Of a DNA stretch of 64,000 bases, positions 11,340-22,691 are shown piece after piece. Made by a program: the position numbers and the translations under genes. The notes below the pieces were generated by a model. It was not told the origin of the DNA. It did not search any database and saw only the letters and a program-made list of their open reading frames with translations. Numbering within the stretch: the first letter of the stretch is position 1; each line of letters opens with the position of its first letter. Source of the DNA: Hirsutella rhossiliensis (Eukaryota > Ascomycota > Sordariomycetes > Hypocreales > Ophiocordycipitaceae); contig NW_025408676.1 in the NCBI RefSeq assembly GCF_020360975.1, positions 1 to 64,000 of the forward strand, written 5' to 3'.

Positions 11340-12600
11340 TACTAATAGTAGCCTTAGCTAAGACTATAAAGTAGGTATAGTAGAGGGGGTAGTTATAGTA
11401 ATATAGGTAATATAAGTATAATAGTATAGGTAGAGATAAAAATAGTATTTATTATAAGGCGGAGCTTTTAAACTACCTAGGCTTATTCTTTATTATTATT
11501 ATTATTATTATCTTTATTATCGTCGTTCTTATTAGCCTCCTCCTTTTTATTAGTAATAGCGGCGGTCTCTAAGGCGCTAAGGCGGCCCTCTAAGCCTATA
11601 AGCTAGTCGGTAGCGGCGGCGGCTCTAAGGGTAGAGGGGCGGCGGCTAGCGGCGGCGGTAAGGGCAGCGGCGGTAGCGGAGGCAGGCACGGCTAAGGGGA
11701 CCGCTAATAGGGCGACGGAGGTAGTATCCCTAGCGCCGGGTACGTTAAAGGCGGAAATAAGGGAGCGGAAGAGTAAGACTTACTTAGGTATAAGGCCCTA
11801 TCGCTTAAGGGCGTAGAGGTTATAGTAGGCGGCGGCGGCGGCGGTAAGGCGCTTCTTAATAGCCCCCCGCGCTTACCTATATAAGCCGGCCTTCTAAGCT
11901 AACGCCGTAGCGAGTAGGACGGGAGGCGCTACCTTATAAGCGCGGCCGGCTCGCGCGTATTAATAGTAGCTACCGCCGCGGCGGCGCCCGGCCTAGTTAA
12001 AGTAATCGAGCTCCTATAATATATAACGTATATAGGGGGCTAAGCGGGCGGCGCCGGCCTATACTTAGCGCTTATACTATAGGAGGTTAGCGGATAATAT
12101 CTATTACGCTTACCTAACTATAGACTTATAGGGGTAGTAAAGATAGAGGCGGGGGCCGAGGGGCCGGGCGTTATAGGTAGCGGCGGGGATAGCGTCGTTA
12201 CCTTAAGGGGCAACGTAAGAGCGAATAGTATAGTAGAAGCGGCGGCGGCGGCGGTAGGAGCGGCGGTAGTAGCGCGGGTAGGAGCGGCGGTAGCGGCGGA
12301 GTTATTATTAGCCGCGGCTAGTACGGCGTCGACGAACGACTCCGTATACTTTAAGAAGGAGAAGGTAAGAGAAGGAGAGGTAGATATATCTATCGCGGAA
12401 GTTAGTATAATAGAATATAGTCTCCCGCTCTATAAGGCGCGGAACTTATTAGTTAGAGTTATTATTATTATTAGGGCTATTATTACTACTACTACTACTA
12501 CTATAAGTATATATTAATAGAGCGGCTTATATAACTAAGAATAGACTAACGCTTTAGGTAGAGTAGAACTTACCTATTAATACTACTACTATAGTTAAAG
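11340..12600 (+). other. A1 3' region, GC-rich low-complexity
   Basis: There is no recognisable domain. The stretch holds a (TTA)n tract at 11495-11520, many GGC/GCG triplet runs (11560-11700, 11825-11850, 12238-12300) and ACT repeats at 12480-12505. It is far more GC-rich than the rest because GGC repeats contain no CpA to mutate. Long open frames on both strands encode only Ala/Arg/Pro-rich sequence. The region recurs in A2, A3 and A4, so it belongs to the element. Confidence 0.6.
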
Positions 12601-12929
12601 AAAGGAGAGAAGTAAGGGAAAGGGGAAAGGGGGGATGCCGCCTTATATACCCCTTAGTAGAAGATACTACCTAAGGTAAAGGGGACGGGCAACCTAAGGC
12701 TTACGTAGGTCTAGACTAGCCGCTAGCTACTTAGGGGCGTATATAATAAGTTATACCCTTATTTAAACGGCTAGCTAGCCGACGAGTATAGAGCTAGGTC
12801 CTAGCTACCTAGGCTAATAAGCGCGGGGATAATAAGGCTAGTAGGGCCGGCCCTATTAACGGAAAGGGTAGGAAGAGCCTGCGGTATAGGCCTAATTATA
12901 TAGGAGCTATTAATAAAGTAAAGCTACGC

Positions 12930-12948
12930 GCGCTTAAGGGAGGCATTA
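12930..12948 (+). other. A1 polypurine tract
   Basis: CGCTTAAGGGAGGCATTA ends just before the LTR start TATAAGAGTC. The same arrangement, reversed, lies at 53641-53660 (A2) and 50457-50476 (A4). Confidence 0.7.
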
Positions 12949-13134
12949 TATAAGAGTCTTTAACTATTATAGGTAATAGGCTTAGGCCGCGGCCTAAGCT
13001 ATATAGTTACGTATAGAGGGCTAGATCCTATAAGTATAAGGGCGGGCTAGCTACGTATAAAAGAGCTCTATATAGCTTATTAATATTATCCTATAAATAG
13101 TACCTATACCTATACCTTTACCTACTCTATAATA
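12949..13134 (+). repeat. A1 3' LTR (186 bp)
   Basis: It starts TATAAGAGTC and ends CTCTATAATA. The palindrome GCTTAGGCCGCGGCCTAAGC lies at 12980-12999. It is followed by AGAAG, the likely target duplication, whose complement CTTCT flanks the displaced LTR at 2458-2462. Confidence 0.85.
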
Positions 13135-13327
13135 AGAAGGAAATTAAGCTTATTAAAAATTAAGGGTAAAAAGCTACCCTTTTTCGTTAAAGAATTTATA
13201 TAGACCTATTAAGTAATTTTATCGTAAAATTCACCTTTTTATATCCCTCTATCTATATAGTTAATTCCCTAGTAATAAGATATTCCTTTTATACCTTCTT
13301 AAAAGACTAAAATTATAAGAGTATATT
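13135..13327 (-). pseudogene. Copia X fragment between A1 and A3 insertions
   Basis: This 193-bp remnant lies between the 3' LTR of A1 and the 5' LTR of A3. On the - strand it is open through RIP stops and bridges the X gag side (40668 onward) and the X integrase side (2458 onward). It probably encodes the protease/pre-integrase region, but it is too short to recognise by itself. ATATT at 13323-13327 is the left target duplication of A3. Confidence 0.6.
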
Positions 13328-13525
13328 TATAAGGGTATCTACCCTTAGTATAGGTCTAGGTATTAGCCTAGACCTTAGCTAATAGCGTTATAGGGTAAGG
13401 TAGGCCGTATATATAAACGCGTATTTAATAGCGGTAGGTATAGTATATAGTTAGATCCTATATAGCTTATTATTATAATATAATAGAAGGTACTTATAGT
13501 ATAACCCTCTACCTACCCTATAATG
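13328..13525 (+). repeat. A3 5' LTR
   Basis: It begins TATAAGGGTATC and ends near CCCTATAAT. It pairs with 40470-40667. It holds two hairpins: AAGGGTA/TACCCTT (13331-13346) and AGGTCTAGG/CCTAGACCT (13352-13375). Confidence 0.85.
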
Positions 13526-13540
13526 GTATAAGCTATTCTT
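13524..13540 (+). other. A3 primer-binding site
   Basis: TGGTATAAGCTATTC directly follows the 5' LTR and starts with TGG, as tRNA-primed elements do. In A2 the same place reads TAATATAAGCTATT, the RIP-changed form. I do not assign the tRNA. Confidence 0.6.
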
Positions 13541-13779
13541 ATATTAAACTTAATATTAGAACCTTAGTAGTACTAGCTAGGGTAGTAGTAGTAGTAGTAG
13601 CTATTATAGGAAGAAGCTTAGTATTAATAGCTATAGTAATAGGTAGAAGAGCTATACTAGTAATACCTATAAGAAGAGGCCTAGTAGTAATAGGATAAAT
13701 AAGCCCGGTTTATAAAGCTATTCTACTAGATATTATAAGACCTAAACTAATAAGTAACCTTATATTAGATCCTTAATAC

Positions 13780-14858
13780 CCTCCTAACGCTAGCTCTAAT
13801 AAATACGCCCCCTACTACTAGGAGGTCGGAATATAAGGCGGCCCTTAGTAGATAGAAGCTACTACCTTAGCCTACCTAGGACGGTAAGCTAGAGACCTTT
13901 TACTTTTTCCTTAACCGCTTAATAGCGAAATACTATATTAATAAGAAATAGGGCCTTAACGGCTATAAGGAGATAGCTTAGTTCTCGCTCCTCTATACGC
14001 TACTAGAGCCCTAGATATAGCGAGTAGTAGGCTTCTAAGAATAGGGCGGTCTTAGAGGGACGAAAGACCCTTAAGTATTCTTTAACTACTTAGTCTATAC
14101 CTTTAGCAACGTATAGGAATAAGAGAAGGCGTAGGATAGGCTATAGACCCTTACTTAGTAAGAGGGGCAGTCCTTTAAGGAGTTCTTACCGGAATTTAAA
14201 TTAACCTTAACCTAGGCGGCGGGTAATACTACCTAGGATAACAGCGCTAAGCTTACCTAGCTATAAAACTCGATCTCCTTAGCGCTCTAGGAGCTACTTA
14301 TCCCTATTATAATGCCCTCTACCTATAAGGGCTACGTAGCCCGCCTTATAAAGGTAGCCTAAGGTTATAAGTAGACGCCGCGCTTTTAGAAGCTACGTAA
14401 GCGTTTAGCCTCGAGTAGGACTAACGGGCTAGATAGTTCCTCCTTACTTAACCCGTCTATGCTTAGGCCCGCTCCTAAGTCGGCGGTCGATATAGACGGC
14501 GACGTCCGGATAGCGGCTATACGCCCTAGGGGGCGCGGCAATAATAAGACCCCGGCCGCTCCGCTAGCGGCGTAGTCTAGTAAGACGGCTAAGTAGGTGC
14601 CCTACGAGGAAATTAGTAAATAATATAAAAAGGGCCGCTATATACGTTACGGCGTAAGTATATATATAGTTAGGTCTTACCCCTACCTCCTAGTAAGGAG
14701 GCCGGTAGAGATATAGGTTACCCGCGCCCTATTAAAATCCGACGACGAGGGAGATAGGGGAACCTCCGCTATATATAAAGCGGAGGGAAAAGCTTAGGTC
14801 CGGTATAAAGGCGGGCCCTAGAGCCTAGTAAGCTAATACTAGCTAAGGAGGACCTAGT
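13780..14858 (+). pseudogene. A3 gag
   Basis: The frame reads as a retrotransposon Gag. It holds a capsid region with LETF.FFLNRL, LQTLTQQEGQSFKEFL and ..LQELLIP..PSTY.GY at about 13870-14340. A basic/Pro-rich linker follows, then the CCHC knuckle at 14632-14690 (GRYIRYGVSIYIVRSYPY; each Cys/His now Tyr or Ile). Stops are of the RIP type. The gene is cut just after the knuckle region by the 3' LTR of B1. Its continuation is at 22692. The start codon is not visible. Confidence 0.85.
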
Positions 14859-15329
14859 TATAACGACCGGTATTATTCCTAAGGGATAAAGCTATCGAGG
14901 AGTTTATATTAGTAGAAATAATAGGGCGTGGTCTAAGTAATAATATATATATTACGTTAGTAATAAGTCGGAGGTCGTAGACTATAGACTATAACTAAGT
15001 AATTAAAATTAAAGATAGAATCGTAATAAAGATCTATATTAAAAGCTAGAGAGCTATCTATTTAAAGGAGTAAAAGTAAGTAGCTATATATACCTATAGA
15101 GACTATCCTTAAATTACGGTCTTAGCTATAATCCCTTTTATAGCTTACTATAGCTTACTTATAAGCTATACTCCTAAGTAGTAATCTATCTATATAAGGC
15201 TTACTTAGCTTATATACGCTCTAGGTAAGCTAAGCCTAAGTAACTTCTTATCCTAACTATTATTTTAAGCTACCTTATTATATAAACGTAGCCGGCTCTC
15301 TTATAGCCCGCTAACTATAGTCGTAATAT
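14859..15329 (-). repeat. B1 3' LTR (471 bp)
   Basis: On the + strand it runs from TATAACGACC to GTCGTAATA. The ends are near-inverted copies of each other (TGTAACGAC/GTCGTAACA before RIP). The adjacent sequence 15330-15355, read on the - strand, is the polypurine tract AAAAGAAAGGGAGATATTA. Confidence 0.9.
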
Positions 15330-15389
15330 AATATCTCCCTTTCTTTTAGTCTTATCTATAAGACCTACTACTACCTTAGCCGCCGTATA

Positions 15390-16130
15390 TAAATATACCC
15401 TTATCGCGCGTATATATATTCCCCGTTTTATCCTTTCTATCCCTTAGGATATACTACTAATAGTATATCTAGTCGCGTATCGAAGGATCGTTCTTATAAG
15501 ACCCTTAAGCGTATTTATTTAGCTAAGTCTATTAATCGTCTTAGTTTCGACGTTATATTATATTCTTTCTATTTATTATATAGCTTCCGCTATAAAATAC
15601 TAAAGAAATCTTCTAAGTATACTAAAGATATATAGTAGGGTCGTTCCTATAATATATTAAGCGTAGCGATTAGCTCCTATAAGTAACTTTATTATCTTAC
15701 TTATTATTTATAGCTAACGTATTTCTTAGTATCTTAAATAAATCTAGAGTCCGATCGATTAAATAAAGAAGAAGAAATTACTAAGGAGCGAATATTAAAA
15801 GCTTAAGCCGACCTAAACGAAGCCTTAGCTTATTTAGCGCGGCTTTACCGTTAAAAGCACTAGCTAAAGATAAAGGGTACTAAGATAGTCTATTAGGGCC
15901 TTTATTCTTTAGATAACCTTAACGAGGCTAAGCGCTAAGAATCTAAAGTAGTAGTCGATATTTAGTTTATAAGTAGATTTAATATAATTAATTAAAATAC
16001 TATTAGTTCGTTAGGTAATTTTATAATACCTAGGGTAGATTTTACTAGTAAAACTATCGAAGTAAAGAACTATAATAGGTTAAGTGCTTAAGTAGTTCCT
16101 AGGTATTTTCTTTTAGTTTATATCCCTTCT
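15390..16130 (+). pseudogene. Antisense coiled-coil ORF carried by B1
   Basis: The frame is on the + strand, opposite to pol, between integrase and the 3' LTR. It is open for about 240 codons except for TAA/TAG at likely Gln codons. The middle reads ESDRLNKEEEITKERILKA and continues as a heptad-like coiled coil (NEALAYLARLYRQKH), then GLYSLDNLNEA and a D/N-rich tail near FDIINWNTIS. The same frame is kept in B2 (about 51640-52370). Short coiled-coil proteins of this style are, from memory, often predicted in filamentous ascomycete genomes; I infer they derive from elements like this. Function is unknown. No promoter can be identified. Confidence 0.65.
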
Positions 16131-16199
16131 ACTTAATAAGGTATTCTTATTACTAACCTTATTTTCTTATATTTAGTATTTATTCTACTTTATATTCTT

Positions 16200-19100
16200 A
16201 ATTATCGTTAACTTTAATTTTTTCCTATAGTTTAGCGTTTTATAGTACTAGTTTTAATAATAAGATATAGAATATTAGGTATATCTATATTATCGTTAAT
16301 AGCGAAAGTTTATAGTTAACTTTTAAAATAGCTTTCTTAACCTTAAATAGTCTAAGTTTCTTAAAATCTAATTTATTACTTAGTTATTTTATTTTAATAT
16401 TTCGTTATATAAGGTAGACTATATCTCCCTCTTAAAAGATTAGTCCCTATAATCTTTTCTAATTATAATAAGTAGATATTCGTTTTCTTATAAATTAAAG
16501 TTCTTATTATATTTCTTTATATAATTTTTATAGCTAATCTACTTATAGTATTACTCGTTCTACTTATAGTCCTTATTAAGTAACCTTAAATACTTTTAGG
16601 TTATATCTATAATTAGCGTATACTAGTAAGAGCTTAGTTATTTCTATAACTAAGCTATTATAAGCTAGTTACGCTATTAGTAGCTATTTAACTTAATTAT
16701 TTTATTTATAGCTAATATAGTATCGTAAATATTATTTAAGCGTTTAGTTAAGTTATTTTATTTAACTATCTATTTATAAGTAATAAGCTATACTAAGCTT
16801 ATATTTCGTCCCTAATTATATTATAAGAGCTTACTAAAACTTAGCTATAAATATACTTTCTTTATTAAAGATAATCTCGTTTAATAGTTTATAATTACTA
16901 GTAATAGTTCGTAGGAATATATATACTAGCTCTTTTATATTACTTACTTCTTTATATAGTAAGAAGTACCTATACTTTATAAGTCTATTAGTAATAATAA
17001 ATATACTATTATACTTAACGTTAGTTATAGGTTCTTTTAATAGTAATAGCTTTATAATATAGTTAAAAGCTATTAAATCCTATAGTTTTTCTAGTATTAG
17101 TAACGGTTATAATTCTTTATATAGTTTATATTATTTAGCTTTACTTTATATATAAAGTTTATATTCTTTAATAACTTATCGTACTACTTCTTTAAGCTAT
17201 AGGAAGTTATATTATTATTTAATCCGTTTTATTATTCTTTAGATTCCTTTGTATCTCTATATTAAATATTTATATATATCTTATATAACTTTATCTTATA
17301 ATTCTAGTAATATCTAGATTTTATTTTTATATATTAGAACTTCTAAATATTCTATATTATATCCGTTTAGTACTTTATATTCTTTTATTTATTTTAGGAT
17401 CTTTTAGTATATTAAGTCGTTAAGTTATACTTTAAATATTATATTTAGCTATTATTATTAATAGTTCCCGTTTTTATTAATTTCTAAGAGCTATCCTTTT
17501 ACTATAGGTACTCTTATATCGTAGTTACTTTATTAACTAAGGGTATTAGCTCGACCGTTTTCTATTCCTTTTCTATAGATTATTTTATAGTTAAATTCTA
17601 ATAAGTATTTAGCCTATTAGATCTATTATCTATTTAACTATTATATCGTTATAAAATATAAGATATTCTTATAATCTATATAGACCTTAACTTTATATTT
17701 ACTTTTAAGAAGGTAGTATCGAAATTCCTTAAAAGCTTAAATAATTATAAGGAATTCTTTATTATAGATAAGGTAATTAAGTTCTATACTATATAGCTTT
17801 TTTAAGTAAAATATAATTAGTCGTAGTCTTCCTTTATTATCTTTTTATCCGATTTATACTCTTAGAGTAAAGTCTAATATATTAGTTTTAAGTTTAATTT
17901 ATTATTTTAGATCGAAGGTAATTAAGACTAGTTCTTATATAATTATAGTCTTAATATATTTAAAAGCTTTATTAGCTTTATCGTCCTATATAAATTCTTT
18001 TTCTTTCTTTATTAAGTTATATAGTAGTACTATAATCTTTCTAAAATCTTTAATAAATCGTTAGTAGTAATTTATAAATCCTAGGAAACTTTATATATCT
18101 TTAATATTCTTTAGCGTTAGCTATTCCTTTACTAAGTCAATTTTATCTTATTATATTTATATCTCTCTTAGTAAGATTATATATTTAAGGAAGTCTACTT
18201 CCTATATATAGAACTTACTTTTCTTTAGTTTAACTAGTAACTTTATATTCTAAAGTATATAGAGTACCTTATAAACGTATTTATTATATTCTTCTAGGGT
18301 ATCTAAGAAGATTAGGATATTATCTAGGTATACTACTATAAAGATATCTAAGTATTCGCGTAGGATATTATTAATTATCCGTTAAAAGGTAGCTAGTATA
18401 TTTATAAGTTTAAATAGTATTACTAGATATTTAAATAGTCTAAATTTCGTTTTAAAAGCTATTATCTATTTATATCCCTTTTTTATATATATTAAGTTAT
18501 AAGCGCCTTTAAGGTTAAGGGCTATAAACTACTTTTTACTATATAGTTAATCTTATAGTTTTAATATAAGCGGTAATAGTATTCGGTCCTTTATTATAAT
18601 ATCGTTTAAGCGTTTATAGTTAATAACTAGTTATAGCTATTTTTTCTTTAAAATAAATATAACTAGGTAGCTTACTTTAGATATTAACGTTTATATATAT
18701 CCTTTTTATAGATTCTTATTAAGATAGTCGTATAGCGTTTATAGTTACTTTTCGTTTAAGTTATAAATCTTATAAAATATTAGCGTTATTCTATCCTTAA
18801 GATAAATTTTATAGTCCTATTAGCTATATTTAAGTAACTCTATCTTAAGTTCTTCCTTAAAGAGTTTATTATATTTCTAGTATTCCTAGGGGATATTCTT
18901 TATTCTATCTTATAGGCTTTATTCTTTCTTTTAAGAGCTAGTTTCTCTTAACTTAAGCTCTTTATTAATTTATTTAAGGTCTTTCCTTAAAGTAGTAATA
19001 ACTCTAGATCTTTATATTATATCCTTTATTCTATTTATATTAGATACTAGGTTATATAGCTATATTAGTTAGTATATAGGTCTTATTAGTCGATTTTATT

Positions 19101-21240
19101 ATATCTACTAGTTTAGTTACTATTTTTATTTATATCGCTAAAGCCTATAATAATTTACTTAATCGGTTATCCCTTTTATCTTATTTAGTAGCTAAATTAT
19201 TATAAAATCTTACTTTCTTTTAAATTTACTAGTCTTAGAAACTTATATCCTTGTTTTAATATAGCTAGCTAGTTTTCTAGTTAATTAATAGGTTGCTCTC
19301 TTATAGCTATAAAAGCCTTAATATAAGGTTATATTCTTTAATATCTATAATATTAAAGTTAACTTATCTATTATAGCCCTAGATATTAATATTAAGGTAA
19401 TTAATCTCTATATTAATAATTCTATTATTATAGTTAAAGGCCTTTCCTTTAATATTTATAAGTTTATATAGATCTTTCTTATATCTTTATATAAGTCGGT
19501 AATAATTAATAACTCTAAGTAAAACGTAATTACCTATCGCGCTATAATCTAAAAGTATATATATATAATATCCCGCGATTTAGATATCTAATACTATTTA
19601 GTTACTATAGCTTACTATTACTATATATAAGGTCCTTAGATCTTATTATATTATACTAGTCTATAGCCCTTTTATAGATAGCGTACCTCGTTTTTTACCT
19701 AGTCCTTATTTATTTTATTTAGGTATTCTTCTTTAATTTATTATTAATATTATTTCTTTATATTTTTATCGCGTAGTATTATATTAGGGCTTAAGAGACT
19801 AATTTCTTATAGCTAATCGAAGATTCTTTATTTCTTAACGCTATATCGTTTATATTATACTACTTTATAGTTAATTATATACTATACTTTATAATTCTAT
19901 TTATTTTTATACTAAAGGTTAAGTTTTTATTTTATATCTTTCTATTTTATATATAGTATTTTTATATTAATTCTCCCTTAGTCGAATACGGCCTATAGCC
20001 TTTATATATATTACTAATAATCTTTTAGTATACTATTATATCGTTTATATTATACTTATACTTTTTTATATTTATAAACTTTATAGTTTAGGTATATATA
20101 TTTATTATAATCTTCCTTATTATATTTAACTTATTATATAAGTTTTTAAGAGATTAAGAGTTCGGATACCTTAAAGTAAGTAGTATTATACTATTCTTTT
20201 ATTTTAGCGTATTTATAGATTTTATATATCTTTAAAAGATATCTCGTTAATAAACTATAATTATCGCGGTATTTAAGTAGTATACTATAATTAGGTTCTA
20301 ATAATATAACTTAGTCGTTTAAGTAGCGTTAATTAATTTTCTAGTAGTCTAGTTCTATACTTAAGTAAGGTTTCGAAAGTACTTATCCCTTAAACCTAAC
20401 TAAGAAGGCATCGTATTATACCTTTATCTAGAAGTATATTATATAATCTAGGTAGACGTATAATATCTATAAAATATACTTATAGTACTTATAAGTAAGT
20501 AGTATTTATAAATTATCTTTAAATTCTCCTTATAGTTACTATTCTTATTATAAAGCTATAAAGGTATCGACTATAGCGATAGCTATAGTATAGTCTCCTT
20601 TATATAGTACTAGTTAGTATCGAATTAATATAGCTTATTAGTTTTCTATAAGAATTTAAGGCGTTTATTAGGTTTTAATTTTAAGTATTTCTTTAAATTC
20701 TTTAAAGTATAAAGCGTATTCTTTAATTATAATATTCTCCCTTAATAGCGAGGGTAGTAATATAAGTTCGTTCTTATCTTCCGTTTCTCTAGGTATTTCT
20801 TATTCTTTAAAGCTTATATTATTAATACTTTATTATTCCTCCTTAGGTTATTATCTAAGTTTTATAAGTATAAGGGCTATATCTATATCTTTTTTATTAT
20901 ATTATTTATAGACTACCTATTATTATTATCGATTTTTATTTTATATATCTTCTTAGAATCGTTTACTATTCTTCTTAATTTAGTCTTAAGAGACTCCTTT
21001 AAGATAAGGGTATTCCGGTTCTATAAATTTAACTTATTTCTATATTTTAAGATCCCTTTATTATATTATTATAAGGGTTTTCTTTAATAGCTTTAGGAAC
21101 TATTTAGTACCGTTTTTATCGCTAAAGTATACTATATATTTATCGTTATAGTATATAGTCTAACTAAGGAGTTTATACTTTAGTTCCTATTTATTAGTAG
21201 CGTTTAAGTATTTCTTACCTTTTAAGGCTAGTACTTAATA
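16200..21240 (-). pseudogene. B1 pol: protease, RT, RNase H, integrase
   Basis: On the - strand, RT lies at about 19000-18000, with an ATFQ..INNILREYLD-like block and the YLDN box (18316-18336, from YLDD). This is followed by LEEY..YV..VL..L and FLGFINYQRFIKDF (near 18050-18080). RNase H ends at the GRANTLSQRSNY motif (near 17550-17580). Integrase follows at about 17400-16250: an ITFNYIIKLL first-Asp region (near 17060), SNYKLLNEIIFNK second-Asp region (near 16880) and a YYLQIDRQIKQLNQ third region (near 16760), with D and E changed by RIP. It resembles the MAGGY/Tf1-like gypsy branch. I do not see a clear chromodomain. Confidence 0.9.
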
Positions 21241-22160
21241 GGTTTTCTTCTCCTTATAAGGTTATTTATATTCTTTAAAGTAATATCTAAGTTTCCTATA
21301 GTTAAAATACTTTCCTTTACTTTTTTATATTATATTTAGGTCTATCCTACCTAGGTTAGTTATATAGGCATAGGTAATAGGAGTTTCGCGCTTTTTTTTA
21401 TAGTTAGCGCGTTAGTTAAAGTTATTCTTATAAGAAAGGTTTTAGTTTCCTCTTCCTTATTTCTTTTCTTAGTATCGCGTATACTATCTATTATTAATTT
21501 ATACTACTATAGTAATATAGTCTAAGAGGTTATTAAGTAGATTTTCCTTATAAAGCTCGTCCTTAACTTCTTTTTTAAGCCTATTATAGAATCGTAATAT
21601 AAGAGGTTCGTTATCCTAATTAAGCTTTAAGGTAACTTAACGGAACTTTGTATTATAATCTAATACTAAGATCCTTTATTAAAGTTCTTAAAGTTTTTAT
21701 TTAGCTTCTTATTCCTCGTCGGTTATTTTAAATACCTTTATAATAGCTTCTTCGAATCCTTAAAAACTATTAAAGACTTTATCTATCTTATTATCTTATT
21801 ATACTAGTTAGTTATTAAGAAAATCCCTTATAATAGGTATAAACTAAGTAAGTGCTATTCTAAATAAATAATTTCCTATATAAATTACCTTTTTAACTAA
21901 GTCTAAGAGTTTAGTAAGGTAAAACTAGTAGTAGGCCTTAAGTTAAGTAAGAAAGTCTCGAAGTATACTATAAGTTCCGTTAAATAGTCCTAGCTATTTT
22001 AGTTTAATTATTTCTCTAAGGTCCCTAACTTATCTATTACCTCCTTTATTCCTAAGTAACTATACCTTATATTAAAGGGTAATAATTTTACGTATTATAT
22101 CCTAAGGCGATATAATAGCTCTAGAGTTAGTTAATCTAGCTTACTATATAGGTATATTAA
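21240..22160 (-). pseudogene. B1 gag with CCHC knuckle
   Basis: The knuckle lies at about 21265-21315 on the - strand and reads KYFNYRKLRYYFKEYK, from a CFNCGKLGHYFKEC-type sequence. Upstream, toward 22160, is an AT-rich frame open through RIP stops and rich in Gln/Asn, as Gag of this branch is. The start is lost. Its continuation into pol is in the same general reading direction, and I could not decide whether a frameshift separates them. Confidence 0.7.
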
Positions 22161-22216
22161 TAGTTATAATATTGCTTAGAGTAACGCGGTATTATACTAA
22201 ATAAGAGCTTTTAACG

Positions 22217-22686
22217 TATAACGACTAGTATTATTCCTAAAGGATAAACCTATTAAGGGGTTTATATTAATAGATATAATAGGGCGTAGTCTAAGTAATA
22301 ATATATATATTACGTTAGTAATAAGTTAGAGGTTATAGACTATAGACTATAACTAGGTAATTAAAATTAAAGATAGAATTATAATAAAGATCTATATTAA
22401 AAGCTAGAGAGCTATTTATCTAAAGGAGTAAAAGTAGGTAGCTATATATACCTATAAAGACTATCCTTAGATTACGGTCTTAGCCGTAATCCCCTTTATA
22501 GCTTACTATAGCTTACTTATAAGCTATGCTCTTAAGTAGTAATCTATTTATATAAGGCTTACTTAGCTTATATACGCTCTAGGTAAGCTAAGCCTAAGTA
22601 ACTTCTTATCCTAACTATTATTCTAAGCCGCCTTATTATATAAACGTAGCTAGCTCTCCTATAGCCCGCTAACTATAGTTATAATA
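22217..22686 (-). repeat. B1 5' LTR (470 bp)
   Basis: It pairs with 14859-15329 and with 51101-51570. It ends AGTTATAATA, directly followed by the target duplication CTAGT. At 22225-22230 CTAG replaces CCGG of the other copies, a CG-to-TA change. Confidence 0.9.
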
Positions 22687-22691
22687 CTAGT

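Larger units (their letters stand above)
7083..13134 (+). mobile_element. A1: Ty3/gypsy chromovirus, 3' three-quarters
   Basis: In order on the + strand are the second half of gag, protease, RT, RNase H, integrase, chromodomain, a GC-rich 3' region, a polypurine tract and a 186-bp LTR followed by AGAAG. The 5' half of gag and the 5' LTR are displaced to 3147-3890 and 2272-2457. It was inserted antisense into copia X, whose sequence resumes at 13135. A2 (53455-60432) is the intact-order reference copy. Confidence 0.85.
14859..22686 (-). mobile_element. B1: complete Ty3/gypsy element
   Basis: A 7.83-kb element on the - strand, with LTRs at 14859-15329 and 22217-22686. CTAGT is duplicated outside (14854-14858 and 22687-22691). 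Gene order on the - strand is gag, protease, RT, RNase H, integrase, then an antisense frame near the 3' LTR. It is more AT-rich than its A3 host. It shares nearly all its sequence with B2 (51101 onward). Confidence 0.95.

Noticed and set aside
12238..12310. GGC triplet runs as a microsatellite-driven gene feature or CpG island promoter
   Set aside because: They recur in each A element at the same place and stand out mainly because RIP cannot act on GGC repeats.
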